A stretch of 64,000 bases of DNA from the NCBI GenBank assembly GCA_009733575.1, contig ML769670.1:1-64000 (forward strand). Reading direction: 5' to 3'. Source of the stretch: Gymnopus androsaceus JB14 (Eukaryota; Basidiomycota; Agaricomycetes; Agaricales; Omphalotaceae). Below the pieces are notes generated by a model. It was not told where the DNA came from. It saw nothing but the letters and a program-made list of their open reading frames with translations, and made no database searches. Every line of letters starts with the position of its first letter. Within the stretch, counting starts at the first letter, position 1. The position numbers and the translations under genes were made by a program. Positions 36,445-47,405 of the stretch are shown here, piece by piece.

Positions 36445-37741
36445 TTCAACGTAATGCTACGGTATCACAGTATGTCTCTATGTACATATATAAAATTGCG
36501 ATAATACGCTACCAATAAGAGGTCTAATCAGCTTAGTTGACCTTCGCTTTAGCCAAAATCAACCGCCCTGCATGTATAGCCTGAGGGAGACACTCCAGAG
36601 ACGGTCGTCAAAAGTAAAGTAATGTACATGGAGTAAGTAATGTAAATTTTAAGCCAAAGTATTGTACGCATAAGTAAGGGTCAGGGTGGGTGGGTAGCGC
36701 AAAATGAACACACTCTCCATTGAGACAAAGAGAACCCTGGTGAGATGAAGAGAACGCTGGAGCTCCTGTCTCACCAGGATAAGTCTTATAAGGGCACCCA
36801 TGAACAATAGGTCAATTTGCCACATGTCTCGCTCTGAGACTGAACTCACCTGCTTACCACCCGCTTGCGATGCAACCACTTTTGACCTCGTAAGGTGGGT
36901 TACATGCAGTTTCGCGCACTCACTGGCTTGGTCATTCTTGCTAATTAGACTTCAGCAATCCCACAGGATTAAATCTGATTAAGCAAATGGGCGGGGCTGT
37001 AGAACATAACTCATGCAGTGAGACTTCACACTAGCTCTGACAAGGTTGCTCATTTAATACCGACGAGGTTACCAGTTGTAATCAACAATGGCAAATACAC
37101 GGCGGTATTATTCCGAGGCAACAGTGGTAGCAGAGATGAGGCCCAGGGGCTTGATCAGATACATCAGCAGGAGGATGGGGAACAACCTGGAAACCCATAC
37201 TAAGATTGATCAAACAAAAGCGTTAGCACGCACCAGATACCATTGCCAATCCTATCAACAACCCGCAACTTTTCAGAGGAGAGTGACTGAATGAGGAGGG
37301 AGGTGTCCGATTCACCTTGATGTTTGTTTTCTAAACAAACGTACCAGATGCATCTTCGACAAGTTGCGGGGTCGATTCTTGAGGGTATTCACCGCCGTGA
37401 GTTCTAAGCTTGAAGAAAAACGAGCCGCAGAATCAAGAAGAGTGGCCTCTGCTGGCAAAGCAACCGTTCCAGTCGTTTCGCTGTCCTTTGAGTTCAAGGA
37501 GGGGCCCTTGGAGTAAAGCCCGATTCTATCCCTTCAAGACAGCTTTCCGCCGTACTGAGTTGGTTTGGAGGCAACTTATCGGAAGGACATACGCCGGAGC
37601 CATCTTTGTTGTGGCGGTTCGCATCTGAGTAACAGTTGGTTTGAATCAACAAACGCGAACGGCAAAGGGCAAAGCGAGAGGCGCCGAGCCACATGACAAT
37701 CCACTCTCCGGAGGGAAGCAGCCCGCTACCGCGATCAAATC
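36445..37741. other. Non-coding right part of the transposon
   Basis: Contains only short unsupported frames. GTGAGATGAAGAGAACGC- and CTGTCTCACCAGG-like words near 36740-36780 form small inverted pieces. No gene recognised; it may hold subterminal transposase-binding sites. Confidence 0.5.
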
Positions 37742-37788
37742 AAAAAATCAAAAATCGAAACGAACTGCGACCAATCCGCCTACGTCAA
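37742..37788 (-). repeat. Right terminal inverted repeat
   Basis: 47 bases, exact reverse complement of 30689-30735, ending CCGCCTACGTCAA. Followed immediately by the target duplication GCGTA (37789-37793). Confidence 0.9.
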
Positions 37789-37991
37789 GCGTATATCTCA
37801 ACGCGTCTACATAAAATCAGCGATTCTTCGGTGAAATTACGCATCCGATTGACAATGACCGTGAAACGCCTAATGCAGTGCATATTTCCAACGTTCGTGG
37901 CGGTCCTTGGCGGCGTCGCGTAACTCTAATTATATCGGTCTCCACTTCAACTTGAACCATTACCACGACTAGCATTAATTATTCCCAAATT

Positions 37992-38718
37992 ATGTCTGCA
38001 AAATTCACGCCAGACTCGAGTTTAGATCTTCTCTTCTCTGCCGACCTCATCTCGCCAGAACTCAAGGCTCAACTTCACCCAGACGTCCATGTATTATTCT
38101 TTCTCTCTCTCTCTTTCGCTTCGTAGTTACTGACTGGAAACTACCATAGATCCGCCCATTATCATCAACAGATTACAGCCGTGGCCACCTCGATGTTCTC
38201 TCTGTATTAACAGTTGTTACCGACACCGGTGAAGCGGCATGGGTCAACCAATTCAACGCCATGCGCTCTGCTGGCAAGACATACTATCCTGTCGTCGTCA
38301 TTGACAAGCCAACCGACAAGATCGTTGGCGTCGGCTGTGTCTTTGTGGAGCGTAAATTCTTACGAGGCTTGGGAAGCGTCGGACATATCGAGGACATTGC
38401 GGTAGATAAGAACCAGCAGGGAAAGAAGTTGGGATTAAGGATCATTCAGGCTCTTACCCACATCAGCGAGAACAGTGGATGCTACAAAACGATCTTGAAC
38501 TGCAGTGATGCCAATATACGTGTGTCTTTTTTGCTCCCCTACGTCTTCTGTTCTGTCTAACGTGTTGGTTTCATAGCCTTTTACGAGAAGTGTGGATTCC
38601 AGAAGAAGGAAAACGAAATGGTACGCTTATTCGCGATCGCTGTATCTCCTCCAGCTCTTACCTTGATTCACAGGCAAAATACGCACCGGAACCCTCCAGC
38701 GGTCCTTCCCGTTTGTAA
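37992..38718 (+). CDS. GNA1: Glucosamine-6-phosphate N-acetyltransferase
   Basis: Four exons join in frame: MSAKFTPDSSLDLLFS..., IRPLSSTDYSRGHLDVLSVL..., PFYEKCGFQKKENEM and AKYAPEPSSGPSRL. The GNAT fold is clear, with VERKFLRGLGSVGHIEDIAV and the acetyl-CoA-binding motif KNQQGKKLGLRII. The final FYEKCGF is typical of Gna1. It acetylates glucosamine-6-phosphate in the cytosolic route to UDP-GlcNAc, used for chitin and glycosylation. Length (about 165 residues) is normal. The start at 37992 is the first ATG after the upstream splice-free leader. Its promoter lies immediately right of the 7.1-kb transposon, so the insertion may affect expression of GNA1 and of the divergent MYND gene. Confidence 0.95.
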
Positions 38719-39168
38719 ATCCATATCCACCCACGGACTATGAACATACTTGCATCTTGTAACAACCAGTGGACTTGGACATTGACTATCGTATGTATAA
38801 TTCTATAAATTATATTGACTCGACGTTTTGCGCGCAAGTCATATTTAGGTTCATCTAGAGTTGTTTTGTGTATAAATAATATATTGAAGAGGGTGCGCTT
38901 CTTGTGAATATGTCGGTCCAGGATCAGCTAGTAAGGAAACGAAAATCTCAACCAAGCCGCCAGCTTTTTAGATGATTATTTTGTTAGGATGGCAAGATTT
39001 CCAATTGGTGCCGAAGTTACCGAGCAGGCTTCTATGACTGGAAAAACGGGTTTCAAGGGTATGTGTTGAACTGAGTACTGCAGGAAGCAGGAAGTTGTAT
39101 TTCTGATACTACATCAACGAAGTGCGTACCGTCGTACGTTGATTTATAAGCTAGAAGAAGGGTTTCAA

Positions 39169-39791
39169 GGGTGCGCCCTAGACTCGCGACCAATCCCACC
39201 TACGTAATTTATTTGGCGTAAACAGCCAAATCCGTTTGTTTGTACCATAAACAAAGGAAATTCCTACGGAGGGACTGGTCCGAACGGTCATCACAATGGC
39301 AGGGTCACCTTTGTGACCACGGCCTTAGAAGAATCATACTTTTTTTCACTCGTAAAAATGTGTTTCTGAGGGACCATGTCCGTTCAATAGTTCAACAAAT
39401 TCTGCATCTATTCATATATACAAAAAAAAATACCTTTTTTGAGTGGATAACGCTAATAAGGACATGCTGGGCTCGGTTTGATGCCTTACTTAGCGCCACG
39501 GTCTGTCTCACTAGCCGGTACATTAGTAGGCTATAAACTTGCTATAAACTTTCAAAATTTTCAATTTTTGACACTTATACCATTCGAAAGCCCGAGTCTT
39601 GAAACGTACAAATATGTTGATCTTAAAAACACAATTTTTACGACTGAAAAAAAGTCACAAAACGTCCACCCATACTAAAACGCTACCGCTTGGACCAGCC
39701 GTTTCTCAGAAACGTCTACGGATCCTTCGGTCCGAGATGGCTGTGCCATAGTTTCAAATAGAAACGGATGGTCACGAGCCTAGGTGCGCCC
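39169..39791. mobile_element. Non-autonomous inverted-repeat element
   Basis: Imperfect terminal inverted repeats: GGGTGCGCCCTAGACTCGCG on the left faces the complement of CACGAGCCTAGGTGCGCCC on the right. The inside (about 620 bp) is AT-rich with no credible gene. Near the left end, GCGACCAATCCCACCTACGT resembles the end sequence of the 7.1-kb transposon. I see no clear target duplication. Confidence 0.5.
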
Positions 39792-41180
39792 ATTAATTGA
39801 CGACCTCCATTGTTAGGGATTAAATTGACTTTCGGGTATTATGGTTCAGGTGCTGAACCGATACGGGAAAAATTGATAGCTAGAGAGCGTGGATGCCATC
39901 CATATTATACAGAAATGCGGAGAGACTGAGGGAAAACGATCTGTGGAGTCTTGAAAATGGAGATATGAAGACCTCCATTCACAGCCCGCTGCAATCCCCC
40001 TTGCCGTTTATTTCATTGTAAATCTGGACGTGGCCTCAGCAACATTTAGGCAACCACGCGAAAGCTGGATACATCTACTTCACACACAATGAAAAAAATT
40101 CGGAATGCTGAAGTTTGAAACCGTCGGAATTCCTCAGTACTAAAGCATCGACTCGGAAGGTCAAAGCGCGAGATATCCGCCCTTCCCACGAAACAAGCGC
40201 CAGCGTCGCGTCGCGTCGACGCGTTATTTACGTTGGACAGTTTCACTGTCGTGAATTCCTTGGTATGAAACGAGCTGTACATTCATTAAAACACTCCTCG
40301 CCACTATCCGCCGTGAGGCTGTCTACAGACGTCGAACGTTTTGAGCTTTGACAGACACATAAAAAAATATCAACATCCTCATCCGAGTCGGAGTCGGACC
40401 TCGGGAAGGCGGTTGATAAGTATCGAAGAATGCGTGCTCGTAGCGGACAGACAGCAATTGTACGGCAAGAAAAGTCCGACCCTAGGTCATGAAGCGGTCA
40501 GTTATGCGATGAAAATTTAAATAGTACTACATTCAAATGGGCGTAGAATTTGCCATATTGCAAGACCTTTCACAGCTACGAGCAGAATTTTCGACTTCTC
40601 ATAGTAGAATAACTTGTACCACGTACACTAATATGCTACTGACTCAGTGAATTAATTTAATTATTCCTTGAGAATGACGAGTCTTTTGTCTAGACTCTAG
40701 TATCCTATCCTATCAGGTAATCTCATATCTGGATACAATTGCATAGCAGTTTCGGCGGATGTAAGACTAGGGAAACACAGGAAACACACCGGGTTCAGAA
40801 TTCAGAACGGAAAGCTCAAGGGAAATTCAAGATAACTCCAAAAGGATTTGTTGCATTCTATAGCGCAACGCTGCAACCGAGTTATATCACTGATATCATT
40901 TAGCCCTCTTACAAAAGCGGGTCTGACGGCTTTCAGGGATGCAAACAGAGCATATTAGGCGTTCCAGTTGAGACATACTAACCAATCGAGTTTGGGCCGA
41001 GTCCAGCCACCCAAGTTTTTGGCTCCTTAAATACAGCAGAGAAAACATCCTTGACCCCTCATTAACCCAGCGCAGGCCGCTTTCAAAGCTCGCCTGCAAC
41101 TTGCATTCAATCAATCGTGCTGGCCACGATTTTACTAGCCATACTCATTATCTTCCCGCTATTCCAACGAGTCCTCAGTA
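39792..41180. other. Intergenic upstream of the small secreted protein
   Basis: Short unsupported frames only. The last 200 bp (from about 41020) resemble the region upstream of the broken copy at 3514, including TTAAATACAGC and TGGCCACGATTTTA-like words, so they probably hold the conserved promoter. Confidence 0.5.
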
Positions 41181-41563
41181 ATGTTGAATTACAAGTACTT
41201 GCTGGCCTTGATCGTCTTGGCCTCCTATGTGCAAGCCGCGGCGATCCCTCAGGTAATAATCAGCGACAAAGGCTCTCCAAGTTATTTAGCGACTGAACTC
41301 TTTGTCCACAGGGCGCCGCATTTAGGGCAGCAGGTCTCTATAATGTAGAGTCGGATGCATTGACCTTGAAGGAGCCTGCATTTGACGATACATCCACCAT
41401 TTCACACTCCGATCATGTCTACTTGGTAGAGACCGAGCACCCACCTGAAGAGCCTCGAAATATTGTAAAAGATGTAGAGAAAGTGCTCAGCCACCTTCGT
41501 CGCTCCGATCATGTCTACTTGGTAGAGACCGAGCACCCGTCCGAAGAGCCTCGAGTATTGTAA
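41181..41563 (+). CDS. Small secreted protein with repeated peptide
   Basis: Exon 1 (41181-41252) encodes a signal peptide, MLNYKYLLALIVLASYVQA, cut probably after the Ala-rich end before AIPQ. A 59-bp intron (41253-41311) leads to exon 2, ending at TAA 41563; 107 residues in all. The mature part carries the peptide SDHVYLVETEHP(P/S)EEPR twice, the second directly after HLRR, a dibasic site that Kex2 could cut. A third, decayed repeat unit (the counterpart of VEKVLSHLR) is readable just after the stop, to about 41640, so the protein may once have been longer or an intron may be missed. The layout fits Kex2-processed repeat secreted proteins of fungi. Role is unknown. The paralogue at 3514 is broken. 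Confidence 0.7.
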
Positions 41564-42487
41564 GTAGAGAGTGCTCATCGATCATTGTAAACAGATGTAG
41601 AGAAAGTGCTCAGCCACCTTCGCCATTCCTGATGCGTCCACTCGAGGTGAACAGCATCGAAGTTTGGAGTCTGCTGCGAAAGAGGTGGATGAACAGGATA
41701 TGCCTGTGAAATTCTAGAAAGGCCAAGACCACTGGCAGGGAAGTTTGGGTAAAGTAGTTTTCTCCAGTGAAAGCAGACGAATAGATAATACCGGGATGAG
41801 GAAGACCATTTCTCTGTATTTTCATCCATGTTAATCATACATGATGTTCTTTGCTTTAGATAGAGTTGTTCGTGTATATCTGCGTGCTCGGCTTCATATA
41901 ATAAATTGTTCGTACTTGTAATGATGCACCCAAGATGCACCATGGTCAGTTAGAGTTGGATGAGAATGGGAGGACAGAAAGTACGATGCTGGTTCATATG
42001 AACTAACCATAGGTTGCAAAAAAAAGGTCGGTCAGTAGTGAACCAGATTCGAACTCGAGAAACTGGGAAATTGAACCGATTTATCCAGTTTTCGGTTCAC
42101 GAAGAATATTATTGTTTGTCTATGACGCGGAAGTAATTCGTCCGCTATACCCAAACGGTTCGCCGAGAACAAGCCGAGAACACAAGAGAATCTAGCGCCC
42201 AACGAATCATTCGCTTTGACTCTTTTATTATTCCAATACACCGAACTTCAACTTAACACAAGGTATACATAGACATAGCAAGCCGGAGCTGTTCTCGCTA
42301 CACTATCCAGAGTCAACAAGATTCACTGAGTCACTCGGTTTTTCAACATTTTTATGAAAGATGCTCTTTCATCTAGTATGAGTCATGACATTCATACGGA
42401 CGCTAACCGACATAACGTGAAATCTCTTACGCATCGATCATACATATAATCCAAGTTCAAATATTTAGTTTCTTCCCTACTATTTTG
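41564..42487. other. Intergenic, no supported gene
   Basis: Holds the decayed third peptide repeat at its left edge and the promoter of the MFS gene at its right. Minus-strand frames (for example 41575-41943) are shadows of the repeat unit and show no domain. Confidence 0.55.
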
Positions 42488-45058
42488 ATGGCCACTGCGA
42501 CTGCCTCCGAGTCGGTAGCTTTACCCGATAACTCGATTCAACGATTGAGCTCGTCTCCAAAACCCCCTGAAGCTCAAACGGTGCATGAATCCAAAGACAA
42601 ACCTTTTGAATTGACAGACCAGACAAACCTTTTGCCCGTCCGACAAATCATCACGGTCTTTCTAGCTTTATCGTTATGCGCCCTGGTCACGTCTTTAGAT
42701 TCTCTCATAGTCTCAAGTTCCCTCGCCACCGTTTCCGCCGTGTTCAACGCAGGTGCGGTCTCCTCTTGGGTACCTGCCGCATATCTCTTGTCATCAACTA
42801 CCACCCAGCCTTTGTATGGACGCTTTAGTGATATTTTTGGTCGCAAGAATGTCCTGTGCCTCGCCATGGCCATCTACATCTTCGGGAACCTCATTGCGGG
42901 ATTTTCGAAGTCGATTATTCAGTTGATCGTGTCTAGAGGAATCGCTGGCGCAGGAGGTGGCGGTATCACCAGCATGCTTCAAATTCTGATCTCGGATATT
43001 GTGCCGTTGAGAGAAAGGTAAATTATTTTGCTTATCCCAAGTGCATTCTTGACATCTTTTTGTTTTCATCCGTAGAGGCAAGTATATCGGTGTCGCTGCC
43101 GGGGTCATCGCTGTAGGATATACAGTAGGGCCTGTGATAGGTGGTGTTCTGGCTGAACGATCTAGTTGGAGAGTCAGTTGGATTCAGTCATGTTTCAGTA
43201 ACCTGACCCTTTCTTCCGTTACAGTGGTGCTTCTGGATCACTCTCCCAATCGCAGTAGTTGCTACCATAGTAGCCATTGTTGTCACTCCTGCGAAGCCGG
43301 TAGCTGGAGGAATGCTACAGTAAGCTATGACATGCTTATCTTTCTACACTACTTACTCCACTGATCCGCAGAAAACTCAAAATCATCGACTATGCTGGTA
43401 TTGTCCTTTCACTGGGGGGAGGGGCACTTATTATGCTTCCTCTCATCTGGGTAGGTGTAACCCGTTCCTTATGATCTTTCTGTTAACTGGAATAACTTCT
43501 AGGGAGGTGTATTGCACCCATGGGTAGGTGTAGCTCATTCAGTATGACTCTCCGATAACTTTGTGTTTTTCAGAAATCTGCTATCGTTCTGGCGCCGCTG
43601 TGCTGTGGCATTTTCGTTGTAGCGCTGTTCTGCATCTGGGAATGGAAAGGAGCAAAGTTGCCAATTGTTCCTAGTACGTCCAAGTTCGGATGACTGTTGT
43701 TCGACATCCAACACTTGGGCTCACCGTTTCGTTCGCAGTGCGTATTTTCAAGCACTTGACGGTCACTGGGGTCTATATATGCATGTTCGTGAAGTAAGTT
43801 GATCACCGTGTTCTATGATAGACTCTTTAAGGAATGACACTTTTGCTATTCTCTCCTCTCATTTTATTTCACAGTGGATTCATCTTCTTCTCGGGCCTGT
43901 ACTATCTTCCGCAATTTTTTCAAGTTGTTCTTCAATACTCGGCTACATACTCTGGTGGGTTGTTTCTGATATTAGCATTCTCAAATCCTGATTTCTATCA
44001 TGTAGGTATATTCCTTATACCAGTTGTTCTTAGTCAAGTATTTTCAAGCTTGCTTGCGGTAAGTTTGGCATTATTGATGATCCATTTTACTTAGCATTTA
44101 TCGTCCCTCTCTCCGACTTCTAATCAGGGCTTTTCCGTTAGTCACACAGGAAAATATCGGACGGTGACATATTCTGGCTTTACGCTGGCGGCCATTGCAA
44201 GTGGATGTATCTCTTTATTCACAGTGAATACCTCGCGTGCAGTGATGGTAGTTTTGATGATTTTAAACGGAACTGGGCTTGGAATGGTACGTTTTTTACC
44301 ATCTAGGATCTACTATTCTATCGTGTCAAGTTGACCGACAATTAAGTCATTATGCGGCGATTTTAGACGATGCAAACCACGACAGTGGCCGCTCAAGCTA
44401 GTGTAGCAAGGAAGGATATGTCGATTGTTACAGCTGTGCGGAACGTGAGTGCATTCGTTTGGAAACGCTTCCTCTTCTCAGCCTTGCATATTAATTCTGA
44501 GTCGTTTACTGCATAGTTCATTCGCATGTTAGGGGGAGCTATCGCCTTGCCTGCAGCTTCTTCGTTGCTGTAAGTACAGTCACCTCGCTACGCGAAATAA
44601 GCTACTGATTATTAAATCTACAATGTAGAAACAACGCTATCCAAGAATCCATGGTCAACCTCGGTCTTCCTTCTTCAACAATCACATCCATCATTAATAA
44701 TCCAACCTATCTCAACAACTCATCCAACCTATCAAGCCTAGGTATCTCACCCTCACAAGCGGCGGATATACTTTCCAAAGGATATACTCGGGGGTTCAAA
44801 GACATCTTTTTGTTGAATGCGGCACTAGCGGCGACAGCCACGGTAGCTAGTGCTGTGATGATTAAGCATAAAGAGCTTCTGAGGGGGGATGAGGAGATGT
44901 TGAGAAAGGAAGCGAAGGATGCGATGGATGCCGCGAAGACTAGGTCTGTCCCTGGGGATGAAGAGAACAGACTTGGTTCGCTTCAAGCTGAAGAGCAGAT
45001 TGAGTTGGCTTCCACTTTTTCAACCACTGAACGCGGCATTGACGATTCGAAGGTGTAA
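42488..45058 (+). CDS. MFS drug:H+ antiporter-type transporter (14-TM, DHA2-like)
   Basis: The start MATATASESVALPDNS leads to a cytosolic N-terminus and TM1 (IITVFLALSLCALVTSLDSLI). Family motifs follow: WVPAAYLLSSTTTQPLYGRF, the motif A-like GRFSDIFGRKNV, and a motif C-like GVIAVGYTVGPVIGGVLAE. Further membrane segments appear across about 12 short introns (IVLSLGGGALIMLPLIW, FSGLYYLPQFFQVVLQ, VVLMILNGTGLG). The cytosolic tail is acidic and ends ERGIDDSKV. A 21-nt exon (43503-43523, GGVLHPW) is present. The protein probably exports small compounds at the plasma membrane. No frame break. It may serve the lipid-type enzyme pair 2.3-7 kb downstream, but that is only neighbourhood. Confidence 0.9.
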
Positions 45059-45790
45059 CTCGGACCGGTCGGGTCGGTGCCGGTATAGCAATCATTCTTC
45101 CTGGTTCATATTGAAGATGTGCTCGTAGATGTACTAGAATCCATTGATTTTGTTCAGAATTCAGCGTATCACGTATAGACGCAGTCTTCTCATGATTCTT
45201 TGAATTGAAGTTGATCATATTTATAGAGGTTTTCCTGAGATTATGTAAACGCAAGCGGATGCCTAAGTTGACCGTGGCCTGTATGCATATATTTTACTGG
45301 CGATGTCATTTTTAGGACTTCTATTGAATAGGGCACCCGTCGACTGACAAATCCCGAAAACTGTACGCAAAAAGATCAATCCGTGGAGTCACATCTTCTG
45401 TGTTATATTCGGTATACGGTCTCAAGGAAGGTTGCAGGAACAGGTATGTAGCAGACGGCAACTACCTTCTTCCAAAGTCTTTTTCTCCCTTCCGAGTCTC
45501 CGAATTCATCCTGAGGCAACCACAGAGAACCTTGCATAAGTATTGGCATTGGAACTTGAACCATTGCTCTGTTCACTTAAAACCATCCTGCCATCAAGAA
45601 GATTTTCTCAAGTGATCTCAAGTGAAAAAATAGACTGGAAAATGGGCTGGAGCAGGAACAGAACTTCAATGCTTATACCATTGACATGATGAAAAATAAA
45701 GAAGAGACTGCCTTGTAGTGTGAGACCAGATCACTTAGAAGTTAGAACCCATTGCTTAGTGCATGAAACGAAAACATCTATCACTCCACG

Positions 45791-46858
45791 GGATCCATTA
45801 TAATACAGCAGTAATTAGTATTGAAAAACTTTTTGTACAGAAGGAAACCCAGAAGCAAAAAATTCTCAGAAAGTAATATATTCAGAGCAGTTCTGTATGG
45901 TTTCTCTTCATTCATTTTTTTTATATGGGTCATATAATATGCAAGGAATATGATCTGATTTCATCAGATTTTTTGATGGCCATCCAAAGGCATCATAAAT
46001 TGATTTTCCTTTTGCTGTCAAAAACTGCTAAAAACCCAGAGGCAAAAGTTTAGGTTAATTGGGCCACTAAAAAAGTGCATCCCTTCGGGACTGTTTGCAG
46101 CATGGCTAAGCATGCTCATAGAGTAATTTGAATGTATTGTATGTCAAAAAATACTACATCTTTCATGGTACAATTCACAACATTTAAAAAACTGAGAAAA
46201 ATTGCATTTTTGGCATAGTGTTCATCTATGCATCATATTATAAAGGATTTTATACATCCAAGCTATTACAATAATGTTCATAAACTGCCGTAGATGTTGT
46301 ATAAAAAGAACTGCATCCTAAAATGCATTCTACAAGGCTTAAATATAAAAAAATTTGCTCCTGGGCATCTTTCTCTTCTAGGTTTGCATCTGTAAATAAT
46401 ATAATATTCCGTATCATTTTTCATATGAAAAAGAGCTAAGATTTCATCTGAAAAATGAATGGGGAAAGTGCTTTGTTTACCTTCAAAAGTGAAGGTCTTT
46501 TGCAATTGGGAAAGATGGTCTTTTACTCATGTAAAAGTTCAACTATCACACCCTAACAACACAGTAGCAACAAGACAAAGGTCCTTTGTCTTGCGTAATT
46601 TTCTAACTATTACACCGTAGTAACAAAACAAAGCACCATTAGCTTGTTGTTAGGGCGTAATAGTTGAACTTTTACACAAGTAAAAGACCATCTTTTCCGA
46701 TTGCAAAAGACCTTCAGTTTTGAAGGTAAACAAAGCACTTTCCCCATTCATTTTTCAGGGGAAACCTTAGCTCTTTTTCATACAAAAAATCATACAAAAT
46801 ATTGTATTATTTACAAAAGGTTTTTCAGTACTAATTACGGCTGTATTATAATGGATCC
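45791..46858. mobile_element. Palindromic (foldback) element with an interrupted arm
   Basis: Outer ends GGATCCATTATAATACAGC (45791) and its complement (to 46858) continue inward through TAATTAGTA(T/C)TGAAAAAC. A second pair of arms, about 46385-46560 and 46650-46815, is nearly identical in opposite orientation (AAAGACCTTCA, AAACAAAGCACTTTCCCC). On the right the two arm parts are contiguous; on the left about 540 bp (45835-46385) separates them, so the left arm has taken an insertion or the right arm a deletion. No gene is encoded. Confidence 0.7.
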
Positions 46859-47079
46859 TGCAGAGTGTATGGTGATACTGCAACTCATCATCAGACAAGT
46901 GGTGGGAAAGCAACATTATCATCATGTCAAGAGTGGGATCCAACACAACAGAAAATGAACAAAATACACAAAGGAAGGACACTGAGATTACTACTGGACC
47001 TTTCATCTATCTGTATTTGAAGTGCATCAGAAAAAACTGTTTTGGGCCCAGGAGGATCCAAGGTCACCTAGTCCTCTTA

Positions 47080-47250
47080 GGCAACCTGAGGCAACCTAGT
47101 TGGCCCAGGAAAAAGGGTAAAACTTTGGACACCTCAGGTATCCTAGTCATCCTAGATGTCCTGGGACATCCTGAGATATCCTAGGATATCCTGGGACATT
47201 GGGCATATTCCAGGATGCCCCAGGATGCCCCAGGATACCCTCAGGAACTT
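47080..47250. repeat. CCTGGGA/CCAGGAT short repeats
   Basis: Imperfect repeats of words such as ATCCTGGGACATCCTGAG and CAGGATGCCC, partly self-complementary (ATATCCTAGGATAT). Low complexity, non-coding. Confidence 0.7.
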
Positions 47251-47405
47251 GTGGTCAAAACTACACAGTAATGTAAATCTCAAGCACTTTGTCCCATCTC
47301 CTAGTTGAACCAACCATACTGTAAGTACTCAAAGCCCATAACAGAGCAATAACAGAACACATCTAGTTTAATAGTAATTGCTGCATACATTGCATAAATA
47401 TCTTT

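Larger units (their letters stand above)
30689..37788. mobile_element. 7.1-kb TIR DNA transposon with integrase-like transposase and alpha-kinase
   Basis: The ends are 47-bp perfect inverted repeats beginning TTGACGTAGGCGG (30689-30735 and 37742-37788). They are flanked outside by the direct 5-bp duplication GCGTA (30684-30688 and 37789-37793), the hallmark of a transposition event. Beyond the 47 bp a shorter shared motif TTGATCGCG appears near both ends. Inside are three genes: an unknown protein (minus), a DDE integrase-like transposase (minus) and an alpha-type kinase (plus), the last two divergent from a 210-bp spacer. The element sits in the region between the MYND gene and GNA1, which would otherwise be divergently transcribed from a spacer of about 420 bp. 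The perfect TIRs and duplication suggest a fairly recent insertion. Confidence 0.85.

Noticed and set aside
46278..46958. Two similar proteins starting MQKTF on opposite strands
   Set aside because: They are mirror translations of the two arms of one palindrome, not paralogous genes.
47080..47250. Regularly spaced repeats as a possible CRISPR array
   Set aside because: Repeats are short, irregular and without unique spacers, and the genome is clearly eukaryotic.
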